Positions 55,737 through 64,000 of a stretch of DNA of 64,000 bases are shown here, piece after piece. How positions within the stretch are numbered: the stretch's first letter is position 1; each line of letters begins with the position of its first letter. The notes under the pieces are model-generated. The model was given only the letters and a program-made list of their open reading frames with translations. It was not told the DNA's origin and did not search any database. Source of the stretch: Rivularia sp. PCC 7116 (GTDB taxonomy: Bacteria > Cyanobacteriota > Cyanobacteriia > Cyanobacteriales > Nostocaceae); assembly GCF_000316665.1 (NCBI RefSeq), contig NC_019678.1, positions 3,782,001 to 3,846,000 of the forward strand. Reading direction: 5' to 3'. Both the position numbers and the translations under genes were made by a program.

Positions 55737-57458
55737 ATGAGACAAAAACCAGATATACCAATCGAATCACTCCAGCGAGTTGTGGGAATGTTGCGAAAAT
55801 ATCCGAGAATGGTATTCGGTGCGATCGCTAGTTTGTTAATGTTGAGTGTTGCTAATATTTGGACTCCTCAACTGATTCGCTGGGGAGTTGATGCGGGTAT
55901 TGTTAAAAATGACTTACGGGTAATTCTGATTTGTGGCGGATTAATGGTTTTACTAGCTTTGATGAGGGGATTATTCAATTTTACACAAAGTTTTTTGAGT
56001 GAGACGGTATCTCAAGGTATTGCTTACGATTTGAGAAATCAGTTTTTTGATAAAACCCAAAACCTCGATTTAGGTTATCACGAGCGCACCCCTACATCTC
56101 AAATGCTTACCCGCGTTAGTAACGATATCGAACAAATCCGCATCTTCATTGCAACAACGCTACTGCAAATTTTCGGGGCTGCGATAATGTTATTTGGCAG
56201 CGCAATCGTTTTACTATTAATGAATTGGAAGTTGGCGCTAATTGCATTAGCAATTATACCGATTTCATTGATGCTGCTGGGTGGATTTTTTCACAAAAAT
56301 ACTGACTTATTTGATCGAGTACAGACGCAATTAGATGAATTAAATACGGTTTTGCAAGAAAATCTAGTCGGAGTGCGTGCAATCAAGGCTTTTGTACGCG
56401 AAGAAACAGAAGTAAAGCGTTATGCTGTCTTCAACCAGAATTTTCTTGCAACCAGCATCAAAACGATTTACGTCCTCAGAGATACATTTCCAGTAATTTT
56501 TTTATTGAGTAATTTACTCGCAGTGGTAATTTTCGGATATGGAAGTTTTGAGGTAATTCGCAATGAATTTTCTATTGGGAAATTGATTGCATTTAATTCA
56601 TATCTAGTATTTATGATTCAACCAATTCTCCAAACTAGTTTAGCTTTTTCATCTGTCGCTCAAGCCACAGCATCAGCCGCTAGAGTTTATCAGGTGATAG
56701 ATACTCCGGCTGAAATTAGAGAATCTATAAATGCAATGACTTTGAACAAATGCGAAGGTAGAATTACTTTTGAAAATGTTGATTTTTGCTATAGCCAAGT
56801 GGAAGAAAAAACCCTTAGCGATGTTTCATTTGAAATTCAGCCAGGAGAAACAGTAGCAATTTTGGGGATGACGGGAGCAGGTAAAAGTACAATTGCAAAA
56901 TTGATTCCACGATTTTACGATCCAAGCAATGGCACAGTCAAAATTGATGGGTATGATGTCCGTAATTTAAATTTAACTGATTTACGTTCTCACATCGGTT
57001 TTATTTCTCAAGATGCTCATTTATTTTCTGGCACTATCCGCGAAAATATCGCTTACGGAATACCAGATGCTCCTCTATCACGAGTAATTGAAGCGGCAAA
57101 ATTTGCTCAAATTCACGATTTTATTATTACCCTCTGTGATGGTTACGATACTGTTATTGGAGAAAGAGGAATTGGTTTATCGGGAGGACAAAGGCAGAGA
57201 ATTGCGATTGCTCGTGTCTTACTTAACGACTATAAAATATTGATTGTAGATGATAGTTTGTCTGCGGTTGATGCCAAAACAGGAGCATTAATTCAAAAGT
57301 CCTTAAATCTTCTCAATCAACAGCGCGGGTATACCTTGATTTATCTTACCCAACGTATTAGCAGTACGATTAGCTATGCCGATAGAATCTTTATCCTTGA
57401 TGAAGGAAAGTTAGCAGTCAAAGATGAATTAATCGAAATGCAACATTCAAGTTTTTAA
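55737..57458 (+). CDS. ABC exporter subunit with degenerate nucleotide site (heterodimer half 1)
   Basis: 573 residues, ATG after GTTAGGAGAAACC. Six membrane helices (to about residue 310) and an ATPase domain: Walker A GMTGAGKST (about 377), LSGGQ signature (about 480), Walker B ILIVDD. The residue after the Walker B Asp is Asp instead of the catalytic Glu, and the H-switch is Gln (YLTQRIS). This is the pattern of the inactive-site half in heterodimeric exporters such as TM287/TM288. Partner is the next gene, 121 bp downstream. Predicted to export the cluster's product, or a lipid-like or toxic intermediate. Confidence 0.92.
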   Translation: MRQKPDIPIESLQRVVGMLRKYPRMVFGAIASLLMLSVANIWTPQLIRWGVDAGIVKNDLRVILICGGLMVLLALMRGLFNFTQSFLSETVSQGIAYDLRNQFFDKTQNLDLGYHERTPTSQMLTRVSNDIEQIRIFIATTLLQIFGAAIMLFGSAIVLLLMNWKLALIALAIIPISLMLLGGFFHKNTDLFDRVQTQLDELNTVLQENLVGVRAIKAFVREETEVKRYAVFNQNFLATSIKTIYVLRDTFPVIFLLSNLLAVVIFGYGSFEVIRNEFSIGKLIAFNSYLVFMIQPILQTSLAFSSVAQATASAARVYQVIDTPAEIRESINAMTLNKCEGRITFENVDFCYSQVEEKTLSDVSFEIQPGETVAILGMTGAGKSTIAKLIPRFYDPSNGTVKIDGYDVRNLNLTDLRSHIGFISQDAHLFSGTIRENIAYGIPDAPLSRVIEAAKFAQIHDFIITLCDGYDTVIGERGIGLSGGQRQRIAIARVLLNDYKILIVDDSLSAVDAKTGALIQKSLNLLNQQRGYTLIYLTQRISSTISYADRIFILDEGKLAVKDELIEMQHSSF

Positions 57459-57579
57459 TCGAGTAAAATATCTCCTCTTCAAGTTTTGCTCAATTGTCAC
57501 CAATCAGATTTTACAGTTTGTTTCTCAACATTTTGTCTCTTCATAACCACGCAAATCTGTTAATAATCATTTTCAACTC

Positions 57580-59391
57580 ATGAATAAACTTTATAATCGC
57601 CATAGAATTGAAATGACTTCCAAGGTAAATCAATCATTACCTGTTATCCGTAAATTTGGGAAATATTTCTATCCGTATATTAAAGATATTCCCTTGATTG
57701 TAAGCTTAATATTTATTAGCTCTATTACTCAAGCATCCCCACCTTTTATTCTTGGTTGGTCAATAGATAACTTAATATTAAAAAATAATTTGTCCGGACT
57801 TGCCTGGATGTTATTGCTACTTGCGATAGTATATACAATTGGATTTATATCCAGCCGCATTTTAATTGCTCGTGTTGGCATCATAATGCAGCGCATACTC
57901 GCCCAATTACGACAAGATATTATTATCAAATTACAGGCATTACCCCTGAGTTTTTTTGATAAAAGTAAAGCCGGAGATTTAATGAGTCGGTTGTTGAGCG
58001 ATATTAATACATTAAATCAATTATTCAGCCCGATATTGCCGCAAGTCATTGGCAGCTTTTTTGGTTTATTAGCAAGTGCAATATTTATGCTTTCTATAAA
58101 CTTACAATTAGGTTTATTAACAAACTTAATGATACCTATAATGTTATTAGTAACTGGATTTTTTGCACGTTTAGCTCGGGAAAAATATCGAGTTACCAGA
58201 CAAACAATTTCTCAGCTTTCGGGCAAAATAGAACAAGATATTAGCAATATCCAAGAAGTTCAAGGATTTAACCGCATACAACTGAGTATTCAAGAATTTC
58301 GCCAACTCAACGCAGAAAACCGCAACGCCAATATCCAAGCTACAGCAATTACTTCTGCTTTTTTACCAACAATAGATTTCCTGAATACATTTGCTCTGGC
58401 TGTTGTATTAGCCTGTGGAGGAATTCTCGCTTATACAAATACAATCGCAGTCGGGGCACTCACCGCATTTGTATTTTACGTACAGCAATTTTTTCAGCCC
58501 ATCCAAATTATCAGCCATTTCTATACTCAATCACAATCTGCATTCGCCGGATTAGAAAGGATTTTTCTGCTTTTAGATCAACCCGTCAAACTTGAAGATG
58601 CCGCAGATGCAATCACAATGCCATCAATTCAGGGTAAAGTCGAGTTCGAGCAAGTTTCTTTTGAATATAAACCCAGTCAAAAAGTTATAGATAAAATTAA
58701 CTTTGAAGCTCAGGCTGGACAATCAATTGCATTAGTGGGAGCAACAGGTGCAGGAAAAACCACCATAATTAGTTTACTTTCTCGCTTTTATGACGTTACA
58801 GATGGTGCAATTAAAATTGATGGGATAGATATTAGAAAAGTCACCCAAACAAGTTTGCGCCGTCAAATTGGTATTGTTTCCCAAGAAACCGTTATTTTTA
58901 GCTGTAGCATTGCCGAAAATATTGCCTTTGGAAATCCCCAAGCAACAGCAGCAGAAATTGAAGCAGCCGCAAAGGTTGCAAATATTCATGACTTTATCTT
59001 GACTTTACCCCAAGGTTACGCAACACAATTAGGAGAACGCGGGATAAATTTAAGTAAAGGACAACAGCAATTAATTAGTATAGCCCGTGCGGTTTTGGTA
59101 AACCCGCGAATATTGATTTTAGACGAAGCAACGAGTAACATCGACAGTCAAACAGAGAACTTAGTTCAATCAGCTATAGCGAATTTACTCAAAAATCGTA
59201 CCAGCTTTATTATCGCTCATCGTTTGGCTACAGTCACCAATGCAGACAAAGTATTAGTGATTCAGCAAGGGCAAATCATCGAAGCAGGTACCCATACAGA
59301 ATTGATGAATCAAAGGAAAGTATATGCAAACCTATATTCTCTGCAATTAGCGAATAATATCAAAACTGATATGAATGCGATATTGCGTTGA
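57580..59391 (+). CDS. ABC exporter subunit with catalytic Walker B (heterodimer half 2)
   Basis: 603 residues (Met1, or Met12 at 57613). Membrane domain of six helices to about residue 330, then Walker A GATGAGKTT (about 386), Walker B ILILDEATSNID with the catalytic Glu, and H-switch His in IIAHRLAT. Its signature is LSKGQQQ instead of LSGGQ, like the LSQGQ of TM288-type partners. It thus contributes the catalytic residues missing in the previous protein, while its own weak signature faces the other protein's Walker A, giving one active and one degenerate site. Last gene of the cluster, followed by a good terminator. Confidence 0.92.
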   Translation: MNKLYNRHRIEMTSKVNQSLPVIRKFGKYFYPYIKDIPLIVSLIFISSITQASPPFILGWSIDNLILKNNLSGLAWMLLLLAIVYTIGFISSRILIARVGIIMQRILAQLRQDIIIKLQALPLSFFDKSKAGDLMSRLLSDINTLNQLFSPILPQVIGSFFGLLASAIFMLSINLQLGLLTNLMIPIMLLVTGFFARLAREKYRVTRQTISQLSGKIEQDISNIQEVQGFNRIQLSIQEFRQLNAENRNANIQATAITSAFLPTIDFLNTFALAVVLACGGILAYTNTIAVGALTAFVFYVQQFFQPIQIISHFYTQSQSAFAGLERIFLLLDQPVKLEDAADAITMPSIQGKVEFEQVSFEYKPSQKVIDKINFEAQAGQSIALVGATGAGKTTIISLLSRFYDVTDGAIKIDGIDIRKVTQTSLRRQIGIVSQETVIFSCSIAENIAFGNPQATAAEIEAAAKVANIHDFILTLPQGYATQLGERGINLSKGQQQLISIARAVLVNPRILILDEATSNIDSQTENLVQSAIANLLKNRTSFIIAHRLATVTNADKVLVIQQGQIIEAGTHTELMNQRKVYANLYSLQLANNIKTDMNAILR

Positions 59392-59436
59392 GGAATGTTG
59401 GAGATAGAAGCATTCGTATAAAGATTGTGTCCCCAA

Positions 59437-59459
59437 CCCCCAAAACTGGGGGATTTTTA
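59437..59459 (+). terminator. Rho-independent terminator after the aromatic-acid cluster
   Basis: CCCCCA (59437-59442), loop AAAC, TGGGGG (59447-59452), then ATTTTT. It lies 45 bp after the last exporter gene. Confidence 0.75.
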
Positions 59460-59505
59460 ATTATCTTGTTCCACCATAATATGAAGTCCGGCTAATTACT
59501 TACTA

Positions 59506-59631
59506 TTAAGACTTACGCATCTGGCACATTTTTCTGTAGGGTGCTGTGACATTTAGATTAATTTTCAACGTAGTATAAGACTTGTGATGTCACGCACCAT
59601 CCGAGTCTTGTGACAATTGCGTAAGTCTTAA
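59506..59631. mobile_element. MITE-like element, copy 1 (126 bp)
   Basis: Terminal inverted repeats TTAAGACTTACGCA / TGCGTAAGTCTTAA (14 bp perfect). Interior shares GTAGGGTGCTGTGACA, TTTTCAACGTAGTAT and GTCACGCACCATCCGAG with the copy at 59906. No coding capacity. Confidence 0.85.
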
Positions 59632-59658
59632 CTATATAAACCAGAGCATCATAATTCC

Positions 59659-59743
59659 TTATTACTCATTACTCATTACTCATTACTTATTACTCATTAC
59701 TTACTTATTACTCATTACTCATTACTTACTTATTACTCATTAC
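59659..59743. repeat. Short tandem repeat tract (ATTACTC type)
   Basis: About twelve units of ATTACTC with variants (ATTACTT, TACTTATTACT). Lies between the two MITE copies in the gene-free stretch 59392-60070. Confidence 0.9.
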
Positions 59744-59905
59744 CCAGTCCCCACAGGTATGATAAGTGTTCAACCGGACATGAGATAATTGGGGGTTAGG
59801 GGGCAATTCATACTTTTAATCAGCAACGCAAAAATTGGTAGAGGTAATTTATTTATAACCCCTACCAATATGATTTTATTTAACATTCGCTCATCAAAAT
59901 ATATT

Positions 59906-60028
59906 AGGACTTACGCAAACGACATATTTTTTCGTAGGGTGCTGTGACACTTGGATCAATTTTCAACGTAGTATTAACACTTGTGGTGTCACGCACCATC
60001 CGAGCCTTATGACAGTTGCGTAAGTCCT
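59906..60028. mobile_element. MITE-like element, copy 2 (123 bp)
   Basis: Terminal inverted repeats AGGACTTACGCAA / TTGCGTAAGTCCT. Clearly homologous to the element at 59506 through its whole length, with about 15% differences. Rest of 59632-60070 has no gene. Confidence 0.85.
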
Positions 60029-60070
60029 GTATATCTATAAAATAGATTTAATTTTAATACAATATCTAAA

Positions 60071-60733
60071 TCAAGACACAATTAAACCATCTTGAACTCT
60101 AATGATTCGCTTTGTTTGAGCGGCGATATCTTCTTCGTGAGTTACTATCACAATTGTAATGCCTTGTTGATTTAATTCTGATAACAAATCCATTACTTCT
60201 TGGGATGTTTGAGTATCTAATGCACCAGTAGGTTCGTCTGCTAAAACTAAAGCTGGCTGATTAACTAATGCTCGTGCGATCGCCACTCTTTGTTGTTGCC
60301 CTCCAGAAAGTTGATTTGGACGGTTAAAAATACGTTCTGCTAATCCGACTTTTACTAATGCTTCTTCTGCATATTCGCGACGTTTTTGCTTTGGAATATT
60401 AGCATAAACCATCGGCAAAATAACATTTTCTATCGCAGTTGAGCGGGGCAATAAATTAAATTGCTGAAATATAAAACCTATCCGTTGATTGCGGATATAT
60501 GCTAATTCATCATCGTTAAGACTACTCAAATTTCTATCTTCAAAAATATAGTCTCCCGCCGTTGGACGATCCAAGCAGCCAAGAATATTCATTAAAGTAG
60601 ATTTTCCCGAACCGGATGCACCCATAATAGCAATATATTCACCTTCTTTAATAGACAAATTAATGCCTTTAAGTACGCTAATATCCACCTCTCCCAGAAA
60701 ATAGTTTTTTCTAATAGATTCTAGATAAATCAT
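60071..60733 (-). CDS. MacB/LolD/DevA-type ABC transporter ATPase
   Basis: 220 residues from ATG 60733 (MIYLESIRKNYF); the frame is open 16 codons further up, but that stretch is Leu/Phe-rich and not part of the family's fold. Motifs: Walker A GASGSGKST, Q-loop FIFQQFNLLP, signature LSGGQQQRVAIARAL, Walker B LVLADEPTGALD, H-switch IVTHEED. Works with the permease (86 bp upstream) and the membrane-fusion protein encoded before it, in the order fusion protein, permease, ATPase on the - strand, as in devBCA and macAB-like operons. Energises export through the periplasm. Confidence 0.93.
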   Translation of the reverse strand: MIYLESIRKNYFLGEVDISVLKGINLSIKEGEYIAIMGASGSGKSTLMNILGCLDRPTAGDYIFEDRNLSSLNDDELAYIRNQRIGFIFQQFNLLPRSTAIENVILPMVYANIPKQKRREYAEEALVKVGLAERIFNRPNQLSGGQQQRVAIARALVNQPALVLADEPTGALDTQTSQEVMDLLSELNQQGITIVIVTHEEDIAAQTKRIIRVQDGLIVS

Positions 60734-60818
60734 ATTATTCACCAAAAAAAACAGCAGGTGTAAAAATTGGGTTAGAGTCAAACCTCCATCCCAATTCCAG
60801 CCTTCTTCCCTCTTCCTT

Positions 60819-62084
60819 TTAATCGCTACGTAAAGCCTTTATCGGGTCTAATTTGGCTGCATTACGTGCGGGAATTACTCCAGCTAATAAACCAACGCTA
60901 AAGGAAAGTCCCGAACCAATAGCAATTGATGAAACAGAAATCACCAAAGGAATATTAAAAACAGTTGCCGCAACAAAGGCAATCAAAATACCGCCTCCCA
61001 TGCCAATTACACCTCCCAAACTAGAAATAATAATAGCCTCAGCCAAAAACTGATTCAAAATAGCCGAACTCTTGGCTCCAACAGCTTTACGAATGCCAAT
61101 CTCTCGCGTTCTTTCTACCACCGACACCAGCATAATATTTGCAATACCAATACCACCAACTACCAAAGAAATTCCGGCGATGGCAACAACCATAACAGTC
61201 AATAAACCAACTATATTTGTAAAAGTTTTGATGATATCAGCTTGATTTGTAATTCGGAAATCATCGGTTTGAGGAGGATAAATATTATGACGAACGCGCA
61301 ACAAATTATTGATTTGAAATTCAGCGGCAAGAAGCTGCTCTTGATTGCTAGATTTGACAAAGATAGTATTAACTGAAATACCAGATAAAGCATTATTCCC
61401 CACTATTCTGGCTGACATAGTTGTAAGTGGAATATAAACTCCATCATCTCTATCTATGGGACCTTGAGAACCCTTAGCTTCCATAACACCAATCACTTCA
61501 TAAACCTCACCCTGAATCCTAATTATTTCGCCAATAACATTATTTTTATCCCCAAATAAATTACGTTTAGCAGTAGGTGCTAATACCGCTACCTGTTTGC
61601 TCGCATTCAACTCTTCTTGATTAAAAAATCTTCCTACTTGTGGGTAAGTATTTCTAGCTTCGGAATAATTTAAATCGGTACCATAAATAGTTGTAGAAGT
61701 ATTATTTTCTTCATAAACTACTTGTCCTTGATGTTGTAAATAGGCAGAAACAACCTCTGCTGATGGTGCTTGTGAAGCAATTGCCTTCGCATCTTCCCAA
61801 GTTAAAGTACTTGTCGAACCTAATCCTTGACTAACATTTCCTCTAGCTGCGTCACCGGGCAATATCTGCAATACATTAGTGCCTAATGATTTAATCTCTT
61901 CTTCTGTGGCTTTCTGCACCCCTTGCCCTATAGAAGTAATGCCAATAACAGAAGAAATACCAATAATCATTCCTAGCATAGTTAGCCCCGTGCGTAATTT
62001 ATTACTCCACAGCACTTCTAATGCCATTGAAAAAATATCTATATAATAAAGTGAAGCTTTAGATTTTTGTGAATTAAACATCAT
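60819..62084 (-). CDS. MacB/FtsX-type ABC transporter permease
   Basis: 421 residues. First membrane helix near residues 30-50 (LRTGLTMLGMIIGISSVIGI), a periplasmic core domain of about 240 residues (IKSLGTNVLQILPG, YLQHQGQVVY, VGRFFNQEEL), then three C-terminal helices with the FtsX signature VERTREIGIRKAVGAKS. This is the classic four-helix MacB/FtsX topology without a fused ATPase. Its ATPase is the next gene. Substrate unknown; related cyanobacterial systems export glycolipids, peptides or drugs. Confidence 0.92.
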   Translation of the reverse strand: MMFNSQKSKASLYYIDIFSMALEVLWSNKLRTGLTMLGMIIGISSVIGITSIGQGVQKATEEEIKSLGTNVLQILPGDAARGNVSQGLGSTSTLTWEDAKAIASQAPSAEVVSAYLQHQGQVVYEENNTSTTIYGTDLNYSEARNTYPQVGRFFNQEELNASKQVAVLAPTAKRNLFGDKNNVIGEIIRIQGEVYEVIGVMEAKGSQGPIDRDDGVYIPLTTMSARIVGNNALSGISVNTIFVKSSNQEQLLAAEFQINNLLRVRHNIYPPQTDDFRITNQADIIKTFTNIVGLLTVMVVAIAGISLVVGGIGIANIMLVSVVERTREIGIRKAVGAKSSAILNQFLAEAIIISSLGGVIGMGGGILIAFVAATVFNIPLVISVSSIAIGSGLSFSVGLLAGVIPARNAAKLDPIKALRSD

Positions 62085-62182
62085 TTGCTATCTCTGTGTA
62101 TTTATATTGATTAGCTTGGCGATTTCTATTTTCAAACCAAGTCTAAAAGCTGTATAAAAGTTAAATTAGATGATTGAGAGAA

Positions 62183-63703
62183 TTATCTCTGCATATTTTC
62201 TGGAGGAGGTGGAAAAATACCTGGCGGTGAGGAATTAGTTTTAATTCCTGGTGGAGAACTAATCAAAACCTGTTTGTCAGCAGTGATTCCAGAAAGTATC
62301 TGAGTTTTGTTTTTAACAGTAACACCAGTTTTAACGGAGACAAATTGTGGTTTATTATCTGCTCCAACAATGTAGACACCGCTTTGATTTTGCTGGCGTA
62401 TAATAGCAACAGTCGGAACAACCAAAGAATTTTCTAATTCACCGATTTGAAATTCCGCACTTACATTCATCCCAGATTTTAATAATTGCTCTTTGTCAGA
62501 AACTAAAGCGATTTTGACTTCAAAACTAGTAACATTTTGCTCAATAGTTGCCTGAGATGCAATTTGCGATACTCTTCCTAAAAAATTTTGCTGGGGATAA
62601 GCATCTACCGAAATTTTAACTTTTTGACCAATTTTAATTTTTGAGATATTTGATTCAGCGACATTAGCCACTACTTGATTTTTTGATGTCAATGATAAAA
62701 TCGAAGACGAAAGTGCTGAAGAGATAGCACTTCCAGAGGTTGTTGGCGTTACAAAAGAACCAGGCTCTGCATATATTTTTGCTATCAAACCATCAAATGG
62801 TGCGCGTATGACTGTATCGTAAATTCTGGCTTGAATGGTTTGTAAAGAACCTCTTGCAGAGTTGACTTCAGCGCGTGCTTGTTCAATATCTTCTTTTCGC
62901 GCTCCCACTTGAGTTAATTTAAGAGCTTGCTGAAACTGTTTTACTTTCGCTTGCGCTTGTTCGATATCTTCCCTGCGGGTACCCGATTTTTTTAATGCCA
63001 AAGCTTGTTGAGATTCTTGCAATTGCAACATACTTGTATCCCGCTTTGTTTGATAATCGCTGAAATTTTGGCGGGATATTGCACCAGCTTTAAAAAGTTT
63101 TTCATAGCGCCCCAACTCTTCGTTTGCTTGCTTAAAAGCAAGTTCTGCTTGTTTTACACGAGATAAAGCTTGAGTAATATCTTCACGACGATTCCCCGCA
63201 ATTAGTTTTGTCAGATTGGCTTGGCTTTCTTCTAACTGCGCTTGTGCTTGAATGATATCTTCGGGACGATTTCCCGATTTTAATTTTTGTAAATTAGCCT
63301 CTGCTGAAGCCAATTTTGCTCTTGCTTGGATGAGTTCTCCTTGAAGATTTACGTCATCCATATAAGCAATAATTTGTCCTTGTTTTACTAAAACACCTTC
63401 ATTGACTAACAGCTTTTTTAAAATACCAGCGTTTTTTGGACTTACATTTACCGTGCGCTCTGGCTGAATAGTACCGTTAGCGGAAATTGTCATGTTTAAA
63501 TTTTGCCTGGTAACTGGAGCAGTCAATAATTTACTTTTTGTTTGAGGAATATTTGCAACTACAAAATGTTGTAAGGTATAGACTATTCCTCCCAAGCAAG
63601 CACATCCTAGTAGCCAGAAGAGAAAACGATTTTTCTTTTTATGGCTATGGTTTGTATGGAATTTTGATGATGAATAATTTTGGCTTTTTACGTCAGTTTT
63701 CAT
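62183..63703 (-). CDS. HlyD/MacA/DevB-type membrane-fusion (periplasmic adaptor) protein
   Basis: 506 residues. One N-terminal membrane anchor (about 29-51, FLFWLLGCACLGGIVYTL). Biotinyl-lipoyl half-motifs flank a long coiled-coil hairpin (about residues 125-285) that contains four repeats with the phrase GNRxEDIxQAxA/GARKEDIEQA, after which come DTVIRAPFDGLIAKIYAEPG and the beta-barrel domain. The hairpin is longer than in many MacA proteins, hence a tall adaptor reaching a TolC-type channel. The C-terminus is Pro-rich (SSPPGIFPPPPEN). First gene of the three-gene export operon. Confidence 0.9.
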   Translation of the reverse strand: MKTDVKSQNYSSSKFHTNHSHKKKNRFLFWLLGCACLGGIVYTLQHFVVANIPQTKSKLLTAPVTRQNLNMTISANGTIQPERTVNVSPKNAGILKKLLVNEGVLVKQGQIIAYMDDVNLQGELIQARAKLASAEANLQKLKSGNRPEDIIQAQAQLEESQANLTKLIAGNRREDITQALSRVKQAELAFKQANEELGRYEKLFKAGAISRQNFSDYQTKRDTSMLQLQESQQALALKKSGTRREDIEQAQAKVKQFQQALKLTQVGARKEDIEQARAEVNSARGSLQTIQARIYDTVIRAPFDGLIAKIYAEPGSFVTPTTSGSAISSALSSSILSLTSKNQVVANVAESNISKIKIGQKVKISVDAYPQQNFLGRVSQIASQATIEQNVTSFEVKIALVSDKEQLLKSGMNVSAEFQIGELENSLVVPTVAIIRQQNQSGVYIVGADNKPQFVSVKTGVTVKNKTQILSGITADKQVLISSPPGIKTNSSPPGIFPPPPENMQR

Positions 63704-64000
63704 AGATTATATACTTGGAATCAAAGGAGAATGGAGATAATTAATCAGTCAATAAATATCTCAAAATATCGAATTTTTTAAAATTGGCTTAATATAGCGC
63801 TTTTCATTTGGGTGCAATACATTCCTCTCCTTAACAAGAAGAGAAGTGTATTCTATTCAACTGAAAACCGCTATATACCAACAAATGAACTTAAGATAAG
63901 TAATTTTGACAGCCCGATTAATTACCTAACAATCACATAGCAATACTGAAAGTAAGCTGTACTATGAAACAGCACTACTACAATATTTGTATTATGCTGA
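63704..64000. other. Upstream region of the export operon
   Basis: AT-rich, no gene seen. TATAGCGCTTTTCATTTGGGTGCAAT near 63793-63816 and GAAAACCGCTATATA near 63862-63876 form an imperfect inverted pair of a known type of dispersed repeat. The operon promoter should be here. Confidence 0.4.

Noticed and set aside
60071-63703. Naming the operon devBCA (heterocyst glycolipid exporter)
   Set aside because: Gene order agrees, but the permease is longer and reads as a MacB-type periplasmic-core protein; motif reading alone cannot separate it from other tripartite exporters.

Overview
The window comes from a filamentous, probably heterocyst-forming cyanobacterium (Nostocales-like). The evidence is repeated HIP1 octamers (GCGATCGC), tandem short repeats such as (ATTACTC)n and (CAACTAC)n, a small protein of the Mo-nitrogenase C-terminal family, a phenylalanine/tyrosine ammonia-lyase very close to the Anabaena variabilis enzyme, and an Slr1339-type salt-stress gene remnant. 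DNA is AT-rich outside the genes. No rRNA, tRNA or CRISPR array was seen.

Layout. (1) 1-45.1 kb is dominated by nine paralogous giant TpsA-type exoproteins (filamentous-haemagglutinin N-terminal secretion domain plus a Gly/Asn/Thr-rich beta-helix repeat passenger and a shared C-terminal domain with two cysteines). Three lie on the + strand (one cut by the window edge, one intact, one with its passenger deleted) and six on the - strand. A single TpsB/FhaC-type outer-membrane transporter gene (9781-11502) lies between the two groups and probably serves many of them. All six - strand genes carry a nearly invariant 45-bp block 53-66 bp upstream of the start codon. (2) 25.2-31.9 kb is an island bounded by two direct copies of a decayed IS5-family element. 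It carries an MscS-like lipoprotein fusion, a single-domain response regulator and a nitrilase-superfamily enzyme. The two halves of one broken salt-stress gene sit at its outer edges in permuted order, as expected if a circular DNA had integrated through IS homology. (3) 45.7-59.4 kb is a ten-gene co-directional cluster: aromatic amino acid ammonia-lyase, acyl-CoA ligase, ThDP-dependent acyloin/acetolactate-synthase-like enzyme, KAS III-like enzyme with a replaced catalytic His, Coq4-family protein, two related exported proteins, TyrA with a decayed chorismate-mutase part, and a heterodimeric ABC exporter. It reads as a pathway that makes tyrosine or its precursor, deaminates and activates it, condenses and modifies the product, and exports it; I do not recognise the product. 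(4) 60.1-63.7 kb is a tripartite MacAB/DevBCA-like export operon on the - strand.

The most interesting parts are the aromatic-acid cluster (candidate undescribed natural-product system), the common upstream element of the exoprotein genes, and the IS-mediated gene permutation. Product assignments rest on motif reading only; no database search was possible.
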